Part shown: in pieces, positions 1-7,511 of the stretch
How the letters are laid out: every line of letters starts with the position of its first letter
Numbering within the stretch: the first letter of the stretch is position 1
Assembly (NCBI RefSeq): GCF_900343145.1
Contig: NZ_LT996886.1
Location: 1,860,001 to 1,924,000 of the forward strand
DNA length: 64,000 nt
DNA from: Tessaracoccus timonensis
Lineage (GTDB): Bacteria; Actinomycetota; Actinomycetes; Propionibacteriales; Propionibacteriaceae
Reading direction: 5' to 3'
The notes under the pieces: generated by a model
The model's database searches: none
The model's input: the letters and a program-made list of their open reading frames with translations, nothing else
Told to the model about the DNA's origin: nothing
Made by a program: the position numbers and the translations under genes

Positions 1-1675
1 TGATCGACCCGTTCACCATCTCCTGCAGCACCCGCGCGCGGCCCCGCGTCGAGTCTTTCTGCTCACGCGTGGCGTGGAAGCTCGGGCACATCACCCCACC
101 CGACGGCGCGTTGTTGGCGAGGCACTTCCCGACACCCGTGCACTGATGCACCTCCCGCACGAAGTCCGGGTCGCTCAGGTTCAGGGGCGACGAAGCCGCA
201 GCCACCATGCGCGCGTCGGCCTCTACCGGTACGGGGTCGACGAGGATGCCTGGGTTCAGCAGATTCTGCGGATCAAACAAGTGCTTGACTTGCGCAAACA
301 GCTCGAGTGCCTCGTCGGAGTACATGTACTTCAGCAGCGCGGAACGCGCCCGGCCGTCGCCGTGCTCGCCGCTCATCGAGCCGCCGAATCCCGCGACGAT
401 CTGCGCGGCCTCCTCGACGAACGCGCGGTAGCGCTCGGGGCCGTCGGGCTCGTCGAGCGGGAAATCGATGCGGCAGTGCACGCATCCGTCGCCGAAATGC
501 CCGTAGGGGAGCCCCTGCAAGCCGTGCCGCTCGAGGCACGCGTCGAACGCGCGCAGGTAGTCGCCGAGGTGCTCCGGCGGCACCGCGGAATCCTCCCAAC
601 CGGGGTACGCCGGCTTCTCGAGCGACACGCCCGCCAGGCCCGCACCGTCGGCGCGAATCTGCCACAGCCGGGCAGCCTCGACGGGGTCGTCCACGATCCA
701 ACCGTCGCCGGCGCGCGCGGTGTCGAGGAGCTGCTGCGCCCGGCTCCGCAGCGCGGCGGGGTCGTCGTCGGTGAGTTCGAGTAGCATCCAGCCGTCGCCC
801 GCAGGCAGCGCGTCCACGGCGTCGGGGCCCTTCTGGCGGATGACCACGTCGACGATGCGCCGGTCGAGCCCTTCGCACGCGGTGGGGGAGAACTGGAGCA
901 GGTTGGCGATGTCGTCGCCGGCATCCGCCATCGTGGGGTAGCCGAGCGCCACCATCAGCTTGTGGGGCGCATCAGCGACGAGCTTCACCGTCGCCTTCGT
1001 GATCACTCCCAGCGTGCCCTCGGTGCCGGCGAAGAACTTCGCGACATCGAAGCGGCGCTCGGGCAGCAGGTGCTCCAACGAATAGCCGGACACCTGCCGC
1101 GTGAACCGCCCGAACTCAGTACGGATCACGCCCAAATTGGCCGCCACAAGGGCTTTGAGCTCGGGGAACTCGTCGCGGCCCAGCGTCCGCAGCTCGCCGG
1201 TGCCGTCGATGATCTCCAGTTCGACGACGTTGTCGGCCATGCGCCCATACCCCAGCGCGCGCGGCCCGCAGGCGTTGTTGCCGATCATGCCGCCGACGGT
1301 GCACCGCGACGACGTCGACGGGTCGGGGCCGAGGCGCAGCCCGTATGGGGCGGCGGCTTGCTGCAGCTGGTCTTGCACGACGCCAGGGTCGATCACAGCC
1401 GTGCGGGATTCCGCGTCAATGGAGTGGATGCGGGTGAGGTGGCGCGACACGTCGACGATCAGCCCAGTCCCGACGGCGTTGCCGGCGCATGAGGTACCCG
1501 CACCGCGCATAGTGATGGGTAGCTGTTGGCGGAGTGCCCAACGCACGGTTTCAATGAGCTCTGACGTGGTGCGTGGCGTCGCCACAGCGGTGGGTTCAAC
1601 TCGGTAGAGGGACCCGTCGGAGGTGTACAGCGCACGGGTGAGCGGCGAAGAATCTAGGTTGGGCACGCACTCCAT
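1..1675 (-). CDS. FAD-linked oxidase / Fe-S oxidoreductase (GlcD + GlpC type fusion), 3' end outside window
   Basis: The reverse strand reads without a stop from the ATG at 1675 to the window edge, about 558 residues. The N-terminal third is an FAD-binding type 4 domain (RGAGTSCAGNAVG, then GGMIGNNACG). It is followed by the FAD-oxidase C-terminal domain with GHFGDGCVH and the typical end motif FDPQNLLNPG. The last visible part begins a ferredoxin-like domain (CTGVGKC, MCPSF, STRGRA). This order is that of the one-polypeptide D-lactate/glycolate/2-hydroxyacid dehydrogenases, which oxidise a hydroxyacid and pass electrons to the quinone pool. The substrate cannot be read from sequence. The gene starts 11 nt after the marR-like stop, so it is probably co-transcribed with, and controlled by, that regulator. 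The C-terminal Fe-S part is missing only because the window ends. Confidence 0.88.
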   Translation of the reverse strand, partial: MECVPNLDSSPLTRALYTSDGSLYRVEPTAVATPRTTSELIETVRWALRQQLPITMRGAGTSCAGNAVGTGLIVDVSRHLTRIHSIDAESRTAVIDPGVVQDQLQQAAAPYGLRLGPDPSTSSRCTVGGMIGNNACGPRALGYGRMADNVVELEIIDGTGELRTLGRDEFPELKALVAANLGVIRTEFGRFTRQVSGYSLEHLLPERRFDVAKFFAGTEGTLGVITKATVKLVADAPHKLMVALGYPTMADAGDDIANLLQFSPTACEGLDRRIVDVVIRQKGPDAVDALPAGDGWMLLELTDDDPAALRSRAQQLLDTARAGDGWIVDDPVEAARLWQIRADGAGLAGVSLEKPAYPGWEDSAVPPEHLGDYLRAFDACLERHGLQGLPYGHFGDGCVHCRIDFPLDEPDGPERYRAFVEEAAQIVAGFGGSMSGEHGDGRARSALLKYMYSDEALELFAQVKHLFDPQNLLNPGILVDPVPVEADARMVAAASSPLNLSDPDFVREVHQCTGVGKCLANNAPSGGVMCPSFHATREQKDSTRGRARVLQEMVNGSI

Positions 1676-1686
1676 CCAACCACGCC

Positions 1687-2160
1687 TTACCGCTTGCCGG
1701 TCGCCTCGTCCGCGACCTCCAGGATCGCATCCATGCACCGCCCGAGCGCCTCCAAATCCTCGGGGGACACGGCGTCGATGAGCACCTGGCGCACCGAATC
1801 AACGTGGTGCGGCGCGGCGTCACGCAGCACGTCGAGGCCCTCAGCAGTGAGGACTGCCTGGACGCCGCGCCCGTCGCAGGTGCTCGGTTCGCGGCGGACG
1901 AGGTTGCGGTTTTCCATCCGGGCGATGGTGTGCGTGAGGCGCGAGCGGGAGTGGCCCACGCTCTCGGCGAGTTCACCCATGCGCAGCGTGGTGTCGGGGG
2001 CTTCCGACAGGCGAACGAGCAGCTCGTATTCGTCGAGGCTCAAACCGTACTCTCTCAGTACGTGGTCGAGATATTCGCTGATCCTCTTCTTGGCAAGGAG
2101 CGAACTTCGCCAAATTTTTTGCTGATCTTCTGTCAACCAGCCACGCTGGGGAGTGCTCAT
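1687..2160 (-). CDS. MarR family transcriptional regulator
   Basis: 157 residues, the usual length for a MarR dimer. The winged helix is central: helix pair TTLRMGELAESVGHSRSRLTHTI at about residues 56-78, then a wing around MENRNLVRREPSTCDGRGV. N- and C-terminal helices would form the dimer interface. It is the first gene of a reverse-strand pair with the FAD/Fe-S oxidoreductase and is divergent from the acyl-CoA synthetase at 2278, so the 117 bp between 2160 and 2278 probably carries its operator. The ligand is unknown. Control of the hydroxyacid oxidase, of fatty-acid activation or of both is inference from position. Confidence 0.9.
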   Translation of the reverse strand: MSTPQRGWLTEDQQKIWRSSLLAKKRISEYLDHVLREYGLSLDEYELLVRLSEAPDTTLRMGELAESVGHSRSRLTHTIARMENRNLVRREPSTCDGRGVQAVLTAEGLDVLRDAAPHHVDSVRQVLIDAVSPEDLEALGRCMDAILEVADEATGKR

Positions 2161-2277
2161 GGACGCCCATACTATGCGGTGGGCAGATGCCAGAAGCAGG
2201 CTGGGCCGGGTTAACGTCCCAAGTCATCGAAAGATGGTCGTATAGGCTGCCAAGTGAGCATTTCGCAGGAGGACTAG

Positions 2278-4107
2278 ATGACCACTCATTCGGACGAATT
2301 GGAGCGCGTCTCCAAGAGCTTCGGTGACTACTTCCGCTGGCGCGTAGCGGAGAGCCCGGATTCCTTGGCGTTCAGCTGCCCTGACTACGCCGCGGAAGGT
2401 CCGAGCCAGTGGACGAAATTCACGTGGGCCGAGTCGCGCGTCATCGTCGACGAGCTCGCCGCCGGCTTCCTGGCACGGGGCATCAAGCCTGAAGAGCGCA
2501 TCTCCATCTGCTCGTCCACCCGCATCGAGTGGATCTTCATCGATCTCGCCATCGCCTGCTCGGCGGCCGCCACCACGACGATCTACCCCAACACGGGTGA
2601 AGACGAGATGCGGTACATCATCACCGACTCCGACTCGAAGATCCTCGTCGCTGAGAACGCCACACACCTCGAGAAGGTGTTGCACGACGACGCCATCACC
2701 GAGCAGGTGCACACCGTCGTGATGCTCGACACCGAAGGCGTCACCCTCGACGACCGCATCATCAGCTACACCCAGCTGCGCGAAGCCGGCCGCAAGCTGC
2801 TCGCCGAGCAGCCCACCGCCGTCGACGATGTGCTGGCCACGGTGCAGATCGGCGACCTCTCCACACTGATCTACACCTCCGGCACGACGGGGCGCCCCAA
2901 GGGTGTACGGCTGCCGCACCGCTGCTGGATGGCGGAGGCCGTCGGCTCTATGGAGCGGCATCTGCTGCCGCACGACACCACCATGTATCTGTGGCTCCCG
3001 CTCAGCCATGTCTTCGGCAAGACGCTGCTGGCATGTTCCATGGCCTACAACATTCACAACGCCGTCGACGGGCGGATCGACCGGATCGTCGACGGGCTGC
3101 AGGAAACCAAGCCCGACGTGATGTGCGGCGTGCCGCGCATCTTCGAGAAGGTGCGCGCCGCGGTGATCACCGGCAAGGGCATCAAGGGTCGGATTTCCCA
3201 CTGGGCCTTCGCGGTTGGCCGCGACGCCATGGCCGCGCGTGAGAAGGGCGAGCTGAAGGGCCTGCTGAAGTGGAAGCATGCGCTGGCTGACAAGCTGGTG
3301 TACTCCAAGTTGAAGGAGCGCCTCGGCGGCAACATTCGCTACATGATCTCGGGCTCCGCGAAGCTGAACCCGCAGGTGCAGACCTGGTTTGAGTCTGCCG
3401 GCATCCGCATCATCGAGGGGTACGGGTCGACGGAAACCTCCGCCATCGCCACCGTGGATGACCCAGATAATCCGCGACTAGGCACCGTCGGGCTGCCCCT
3501 GCCGCGCGTGGAGACGAGGCTTGCTGAGGACGGCGAGCTCCTGTTGCGCGGCCCGTCGCTGTTCGACGGCTACCACAACCTTCCCGAGAAGACAGCCGAG
3601 GTGCTCGAAGCCGACGGCTGGTACCACACCGGCGACATCGCGGAGATCGACGAAACCGGGCGGGTGCGCATCACCGACCGCAAGAAGGACCTCTTCAAGA
3701 CCTCCGGTGGTAAGTACGTCGCACCGCAGAAGGTTGAGGCGGCGATCACGACGAACATCCCGTACGTGTCGCAGGCCATCGCGGTGGGCGAGGGGCGTAA
3801 GTACGTGGCGGCGCTCGTCGTCATGGAGCCTGCCCTGCTGCGCGCCTGGGCGGAGAAGCGCGGCATGGGTGAGCTGAGCTACGCGGAGCTCACCCAGCGT
3901 CCCGAGATTTATGGGTCGGTGGAGAAGCAGATGGCGAAGGCTAACGCGCGCCTGGAGCACTGGGAGACGGTGAAGAAGTTCGCCATCCTCGACCACGAGC
4001 TCACCGTCGAAAACGGCGGAACCACGGCGAACATGAAGATCCGACGAGGCATCGTCGCGCAGGAATACCAGGACATCGTCGACGGGCTGTACCCGAAGGA
4101 AAACTGA
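2278..4107 (+). CDS. fadD: Long-chain fatty acid--CoA ligase (AMP-forming, FadD15-like)
   Basis: 609 residues, the normal size of bacterial long-chain acyl-CoA synthetases of the FadD15/FAA1 branch. The ATP-binding P-loop LIYTSGTTGRPKGV lies at about residues 197-210, the adenylate motif GYGSTETSA at about 381, and the hinge region WYHTGDIAEID...DRKKDLFKTSGGKYV near 450-480. It activates long-chain fatty acids to acyl-CoA via acyl-AMP in the cytosol or at the membrane. The start ATG has a strong ribosome binding site (AGGAGGA, 2268-2274). The next gene, a thioesterase, begins 2 nt after the stop, so synthesis and hydrolysis of acyl-CoA appear to be co-expressed. Confidence 0.93.
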   Translation: MTTHSDELERVSKSFGDYFRWRVAESPDSLAFSCPDYAAEGPSQWTKFTWAESRVIVDELAAGFLARGIKPEERISICSSTRIEWIFIDLAIACSAAATTTIYPNTGEDEMRYIITDSDSKILVAENATHLEKVLHDDAITEQVHTVVMLDTEGVTLDDRIISYTQLREAGRKLLAEQPTAVDDVLATVQIGDLSTLIYTSGTTGRPKGVRLPHRCWMAEAVGSMERHLLPHDTTMYLWLPLSHVFGKTLLACSMAYNIHNAVDGRIDRIVDGLQETKPDVMCGVPRIFEKVRAAVITGKGIKGRISHWAFAVGRDAMAAREKGELKGLLKWKHALADKLVYSKLKERLGGNIRYMISGSAKLNPQVQTWFESAGIRIIEGYGSTETSAIATVDDPDNPRLGTVGLPLPRVETRLAEDGELLLRGPSLFDGYHNLPEKTAEVLEADGWYHTGDIAEIDETGRVRITDRKKDLFKTSGGKYVAPQKVEAAITTNIPYVSQAIAVGEGRKYVAALVVMEPALLRAWAEKRGMGELSYAELTQRPEIYGSVEKQMAKANARLEHWETVKKFAILDHELTVENGGTTANMKIRRGIVAQEYQDIVDGLYPKEN

Positions 4108-4109
4108 GC

Positions 4110-4937
4110 GTGCACGCGCCCATCCAGCTGCGCTGGTCGGACATGGATGCGCAGCGCCACGTGAACAACGCGCGCATCGCCGACTACCTGCAGGAGGCGC
4201 GCGTGCACCTGCTGCGCGACTCCGGCATCCTCGAGCAGGGCGTCGTGGTCGTGGGGCAGCAGGTGATGTTCCGGCGGTCAGTCGAGTACTCGCCCGAGCC
4301 GCTCGACGTCGAGCTCGTCATCACTCACCTCGGCGCCGCACGCGTGCAGATCGGCTACGTGCTTCGGCAATTCGACGAAGTGGTCACCGAGGCGCGCACG
4401 GTGCTGGCGCCGTTTGACTTCGATCAGCAGCGCCCCGTGCGCCTCACCCCTGAGATGCGCGCGTACTTCGGCCAACACAGGGCTGTGTGGGATCCGTTTC
4501 CGGAGCTCACGGCCCCGGCGCTCGAGGGGCGGGGGATTGCGACGAGGCATCACACCAGGTGGACCGACCTCGACCGCTACGGGCACGTCAACAACATGCT
4601 CGTGTTCGAGTACCTGCAGCAGGCGCGCATCGAGGTGTCACCGCAGTGGAGCCCGACGTTGGCTCGCCCCGGCAGCGGCGAGGCCGAGTACAACTGGCTC
4701 GTCGTTCGGCAAGACGTCGACTACCTGGCTCAGATTCACCACAGCTTCGAGCCCCTCACCGTGCGCACGGCGCTCACCCATCTTGGGCGCACCTCGCTGA
4801 AGTCGGCTGCTGAAGTGTGTTCGCCCGACGGAACCTTGCTGGCGCGCGGGCGGACCGTCGTGGTGTGTACGGATGCACAGTTTCGTCCGTGTGCGTTGCC
4901 GGATCGGGAGTCGCTGGAGCAGCACCTGGTGGCGTGA
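4110..4937 (+). CDS. Acyl-CoA thioesterase with two hotdog domains
   Basis: 275 residues starting with GTG at 4110, 2 nt after the fadD stop. Two 4-hydroxybenzoyl-CoA thioesterase-like hotdog folds are fused: the first shows SDMDAQRHVNN near residue 11, the second TDLDRYGHVNN near residue 150. In both, Asp followed by HVNN is the usual active-site and CoA-binding helix region. It should hydrolyse acyl-CoA and so balance the ligase upstream; chain-length preference is unknown. The last ~100 bp of this gene are partly duplicated downstream at 6068-6128, a scar of the insertion that placed the Abi_2 gene between this gene and the sirtuin. Confidence 0.85.
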   Translation: MHAPIQLRWSDMDAQRHVNNARIADYLQEARVHLLRDSGILEQGVVVVGQQVMFRRSVEYSPEPLDVELVITHLGAARVQIGYVLRQFDEVVTEARTVLAPFDFDQQRPVRLTPEMRAYFGQHRAVWDPFPELTAPALEGRGIATRHHTRWTDLDRYGHVNNMLVFEYLQQARIEVSPQWSPTLARPGSGEAEYNWLVVRQDVDYLAQIHHSFEPLTVRTALTHLGRTSLKSAAEVCSPDGTLLARGRTVVVCTDAQFRPCALPDRESLEQHLVA

Positions 4938-4970
4938 TTCGTGCCAGGATGAGGCCATGGCACGTATCGT
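4841..4970 (+). repeat. Upstream copy of duplicated insertion-flanking sequence
   Basis: Two blocks here recur at 6068-6128 on the other side of the Abi_2 gene. Positions 4841-4863 (inside the thioesterase 3' end) match 6068-6090 exactly over 23 bp. Positions 4933-4970 match 6091-6128 with two mismatches. In the downstream copy the two blocks are fused, with the ~69 bp between them lost at a shared GTGG. The block at 4957-4970 contains ATG GCA CGT ATC GT, the first codons of the sirtuin, so a truncated cobB start remains here and the intact gene follows the insert. Confidence 0.85.
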
Positions 4971-4989
4971 TTCCTCCGCCTGGGAGACA

Positions 4990-5082
4990 CCAGTGCTAGG
5001 AGACGAGTGTGATAAAATTACTACAACCGTTCAGCCCGCCTCGACTCCGCTCGAGAGTGGGCTGGATCTCTTTCTAGGCTGG
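4990..5082 (+). ncRNA. Candidate structured RNA upstream of Abi_2 gene
   Basis: The 93 bases just before the Abi_2 start can fold with a closing helix and an internal hairpin. 4990-4999 (CCAGTGCTAG) pairs with 5074-5082 (CTAGGCTGG) with one bulge. 5032-5037 CAGCCC pairs with 5059-5064 GGGCTG and 5040-5044 CTCGA with 5051-5055 TCGAG. The A/T-rich segment GATAAAATTACTACAACC (about 5011-5028) remains single-stranded. A conserved RNA motif is known upstream of abiF-type genes; equating this fold with it is inference, since covariation could not be tested. It might instead be a 5' regulatory leader. Confidence 0.5.
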
Positions 5083-5090
5083 TAACTGCG

Positions 5091-6038
5091 GTGACCAAAC
5101 CAGTAAAACAAGCAGCAACTATTCCCGAACACATTGCGTTGCTGCGCTCTCGCGGCATGGAAGTTGAGTGCGAATTGGCGCACCAATGGTTGAGCTACGT
5201 AAGCTACTACCGGCTGTCGGCGTATTGGTATCCCGCTAGGAGACTGGGCCGTTGCGGCAACCGAGATGATGAATTCAACCCCGGCACCAGATTTAGCGAT
5301 GTTGCTGCGCTCTACGAGGCGGACAGGAAACTACGCGCACTCGTGCACGACGGCATGGAGCGTATTGAAATTGCTATGCGCACTCGCATAGGCGAAGCTC
5401 TCATCGATGGCGATCCCCTTGCCTATGTTGATCCACGACGGTTCCGCCCCACCTTTGATCACCAACGATGGATGAGAACTATCACGAGGCGCGTTGACCG
5501 CGCAGGTCGCAACAATGAGGCAATCCGGCATTATCAGGCGAAGTATGACAGCCAATACCCTTTTTGGGTGCTTGCTGAAGTGCTCGACTTTGCCGATATT
5601 TCACGCCTGTATGAAGGGTTGTTGGTTGCGGACCAGCGTCGTGTTGCCGAAGAACTGGGAATTGTCGTCGACCTGGCAGATTTATCGAAGAACCAGCAAC
5701 GCAAGGTAAAGCTCCAATCACCGCTTGTGCGATGGATGGAGCAGCTTACGATTGTTCGCAATATTTGCGCACACCACGCTCGATTGTGGAATAAGTCATT
5801 TGCGCCAGCCCCCACCGCAGCGTTGCGAACGCAGTCAGGCTTCGCCGGGCTACCTGATGGGCAGAGCGAACAAGTCTTTGGCGTGCTCACCGTGATGACG
5901 CACCTCATTCGAGTAGCATCGCCCGGGAAAACTTGGCCCAGGAAAATTGCGAATCTCATCAGCGAGAGCTTCCTCCCCAATCCGCTCGTAGCTCCCTCAG
6001 CGTTGGGACTACCAGAGCCCTGGGCAGGCACCTTTTAA
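5091..6038 (+). CDS. Abi_2 family (AbiD/AbiF-like) abortive-infection HEPN protein
   Basis: 315 residues from a GTG start, the usual length for Abi_2 proteins. The N-terminus has the family pattern: a short basic leader, then IPEHIALLRSRGMEVE, LSYVSYYRLSAYWYP and YEADRKLRALV. In the C-terminal half, R223-N224-x3-H228 (RNICAHH) is an Rx4H HEPN ribonuclease motif with the polar residue expected after Arg. Abi_2 genes block phage growth by stopping the infected cell; the RNA target here is unknown. Base composition is visibly lower in G+C than the neighbours, and the gene lies between duplicated flanks, so it was acquired by transfer. A foldable RNA lies directly upstream. Confidence 0.85.
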   Translation: MTKPVKQAATIPEHIALLRSRGMEVECELAHQWLSYVSYYRLSAYWYPARRLGRCGNRDDEFNPGTRFSDVAALYEADRKLRALVHDGMERIEIAMRTRIGEALIDGDPLAYVDPRRFRPTFDHQRWMRTITRRVDRAGRNNEAIRHYQAKYDSQYPFWVLAEVLDFADISRLYEGLLVADQRRVAEELGIVVDLADLSKNQQRKVKLQSPLVRWMEQLTIVRNICAHHARLWNKSFAPAPTAALRTQSGFAGLPDGQSEQVFGVLTVMTHLIRVASPGKTWPRKIANLISESFLPNPLVAPSALGLPEPWAGTF

Positions 6039-6067
6039 GCCTCTTAGCACCACGCCGCAGACCGCGC

Positions 6068-6128
6068 GGCGCGCGGGCGGACCGTCGTGGCGTGATCCGT
6101 GCCAGGATGAGGGCATGGCACGTATCGT
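6068..6128 (+). repeat. Downstream copy of duplicated insertion-flanking sequence
   Basis: This segment joins 23 bp identical to 4841-4863 (inside the thioesterase gene) to 38 bp that match 4933-4970 with two changes. It therefore represents the original thioesterase/cobB junction with an internal ~69 bp deletion. It supplies the intact ATG and upstream region of the sirtuin gene. Confidence 0.85.
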
Positions 6129-6819
6129 CATTCTCACGGGCGCGGGCGTTTCAGCGGAGTCGGGCATCCGCACGTTTCGCGACGCCAACGGACTGTGGGA
6201 GAACCACGACATCACCGACGTCGCCACGCCGGAGGGGTTCGAGGCCGACCCAGCGCTCGTGAACGAGTTCTACAACCAGCGCCGCCGTCAGCTGTGCTCA
6301 GATGCGGTGCGCCCGAATGCTGCGCACGAGGCGCTCGCGCGGCTACAGCGCGAACTGCCCGGCGAGGTGCTTATCGTCACGCAAAACATTGATGACCTGC
6401 ACGAACGCGCCGGCGCCACCGATGTCATCCACATGCACGGCGAGCTGCTCAACCAATGGTGCCTGGCGTGCGGCGAGCGCACGCATACCCGCGACGACAT
6501 CGCCGAACACACCTCGTGCCCTGCCTGCGGCGAACGGGGAAGGCTGCGCCCCGACGTGGTCTGGTTTGGCGAGGTCCCCTACGAGATGGACCGAATCAGC
6601 AACGAGTTTGAGCGCTGCACGCTGTTCGCGTCCATCGGCACCTCGGGGGAGGTGTATCCCGCCGCCGCCTTCGTGCAGTACGCAGTCGCAGTAGGAGCGC
6701 ACACCGTCGAACTGAATCTCGACGCATCGAGAGCGTTCAGCTACTTCCACGAAGTCCGGCAGGGGCTCGCGTCGGTGGAGGTGCCGAAATGGGTCGACGA
6801 AGTGCTGGCCGGCAGCTGA
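6115..6819 (+). CDS. cobB: NAD-dependent protein deacylase, class III sirtuin
   Basis: 234 residues, typical of short bacterial CobB. The NAD-binding motif GAGVSAESGIRTFRD starts at residue 8; QNIDDLHERAG and HMHGEL follow, H108 being the catalytic histidine. Four cysteines (C116, C119, C135, C138) form the zinc site. The pair Y53-x-x-R56 (FYNQRR) is the class III signature that binds acidic acyl groups, so desuccinylase/demalonylase as well as deacetylase activity is expected. The gene overlaps the duplicated segment that follows the Abi_2 insertion. It ends 4 bp from the convergent exonuclease gene, with no room for a terminator between them. Confidence 0.92.
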   Translation: MARIVILTGAGVSAESGIRTFRDANGLWENHDITDVATPEGFEADPALVNEFYNQRRRQLCSDAVRPNAAHEALARLQRELPGEVLIVTQNIDDLHERAGATDVIHMHGELLNQWCLACGERTHTRDDIAEHTSCPACGERGRLRPDVVWFGEVPYEMDRISNEFERCTLFASIGTSGEVYPAAAFVQYAVAVGAHTVELNLDASRAFSYFHEVRQGLASVEVPKWVDEVLAGS

Positions 6820-6823
6820 CCCC

Positions 6824-7510
6824 TCAGCGCAGCACCTGGCGCGCCTTCGTGAGCCCGAGCTCCGCAGTCAGCGCGAGGTAGAGCTCCGCACACGCGAGCG
6901 CATCGCCGAGCGCATGGTGAGCCTTATAGGTCGGCAGCCCGAAGCACCGACGCAGTGCCCACAGCCGGAGCGCACCGCGCGGCACTGCTGCTTGCTGGTG
7001 GAGCACGAGGTCGTGGCCGAGTTGCATCGTGTCCGCGACGGGGAACACCGGCGCGGCGCCAAACACCTGGTGACAAGCCCGGGTGATGAACTCCACCTCT
7101 ACCCGGGCGTAGTGGGCGAGCAGCACTCGACCCTGCAGCGCCGTGAGGGTGATCTCGAGCGCTTCCCGCAGGCTCATGCCGGCGGTGAGGGCATCGTCGG
7201 TGATGCCGTGGAGTGTGGCGGAGGCACCCACCGACGATGCCTCGTCGGGGCATATCAGCACGTGTCGCGCGCCACCGAGGGTGATGCTGTCGCCGTCGAC
7301 GGGGACAAACCCGATACTGAGGATGCGGTCCTCGGCGGGGTCGAGGCCGGTGGTTTCCAGGTCGATGGCCAGCAGCGGTAGGGCTGCCAGCGGGAGGTTT
7401 GTCGTCGGGAATGGTGTGGAGAGGAAGTCTCGCACCGGTCCTTCGGGGGCGCTGGCGAGGCGCCGGCGACGTTGCGCGTCGGGGGATCTACGGAACAAGT
7501 TGAGCGCCAT
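6824..7510 (-). CDS. DEDDh 3'-5' exonuclease, DNA polymerase III epsilon-like
   Basis: 228 residues with the three Exo motifs of the DnaQ superfamily: AIDLETTGLD (D50, E52), a central HGITDDAL/VADTMQLG region, and HHALGDALACAEL, where His and Asp are spaced as in DEDDh enzymes. It lacks the tau/alpha contact regions of replicative epsilon subunits, so it is probably a stand-alone nuclease for DNA repair or RNA turnover. It starts 1 nt after the stop of the cNMP/CBS/DUF294 gene and forms an operon with it. This pairing is common in proteobacteria and actinobacteria, but its joint role is not established. Confidence 0.88.
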   Translation of the reverse strand: MALNLFRRSPDAQRRRRLASAPEGPVRDFLSTPFPTTNLPLAALPLLAIDLETTGLDPAEDRILSIGFVPVDGDSITLGGARHVLICPDEASSVGASATLHGITDDALTAGMSLREALEITLTALQGRVLLAHYARVEVEFITRACHQVFGAAPVFPVADTMQLGHDLVLHQQAAVPRGALRLWALRRCFGLPTYKAHHALGDALACAELYLALTAELGLTKARQVLR

Positions 7511-7511
7511 G

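Noticed and set aside
4873-5085. A short frame crossing the Abi_2 leader, including the duplicated cobB start
   Set aside because: It is the truncated cobB beginning fused by the insertion to the folded leader RNA; the sequence after MARIV resembles no protein and overlaps the RNA helices.
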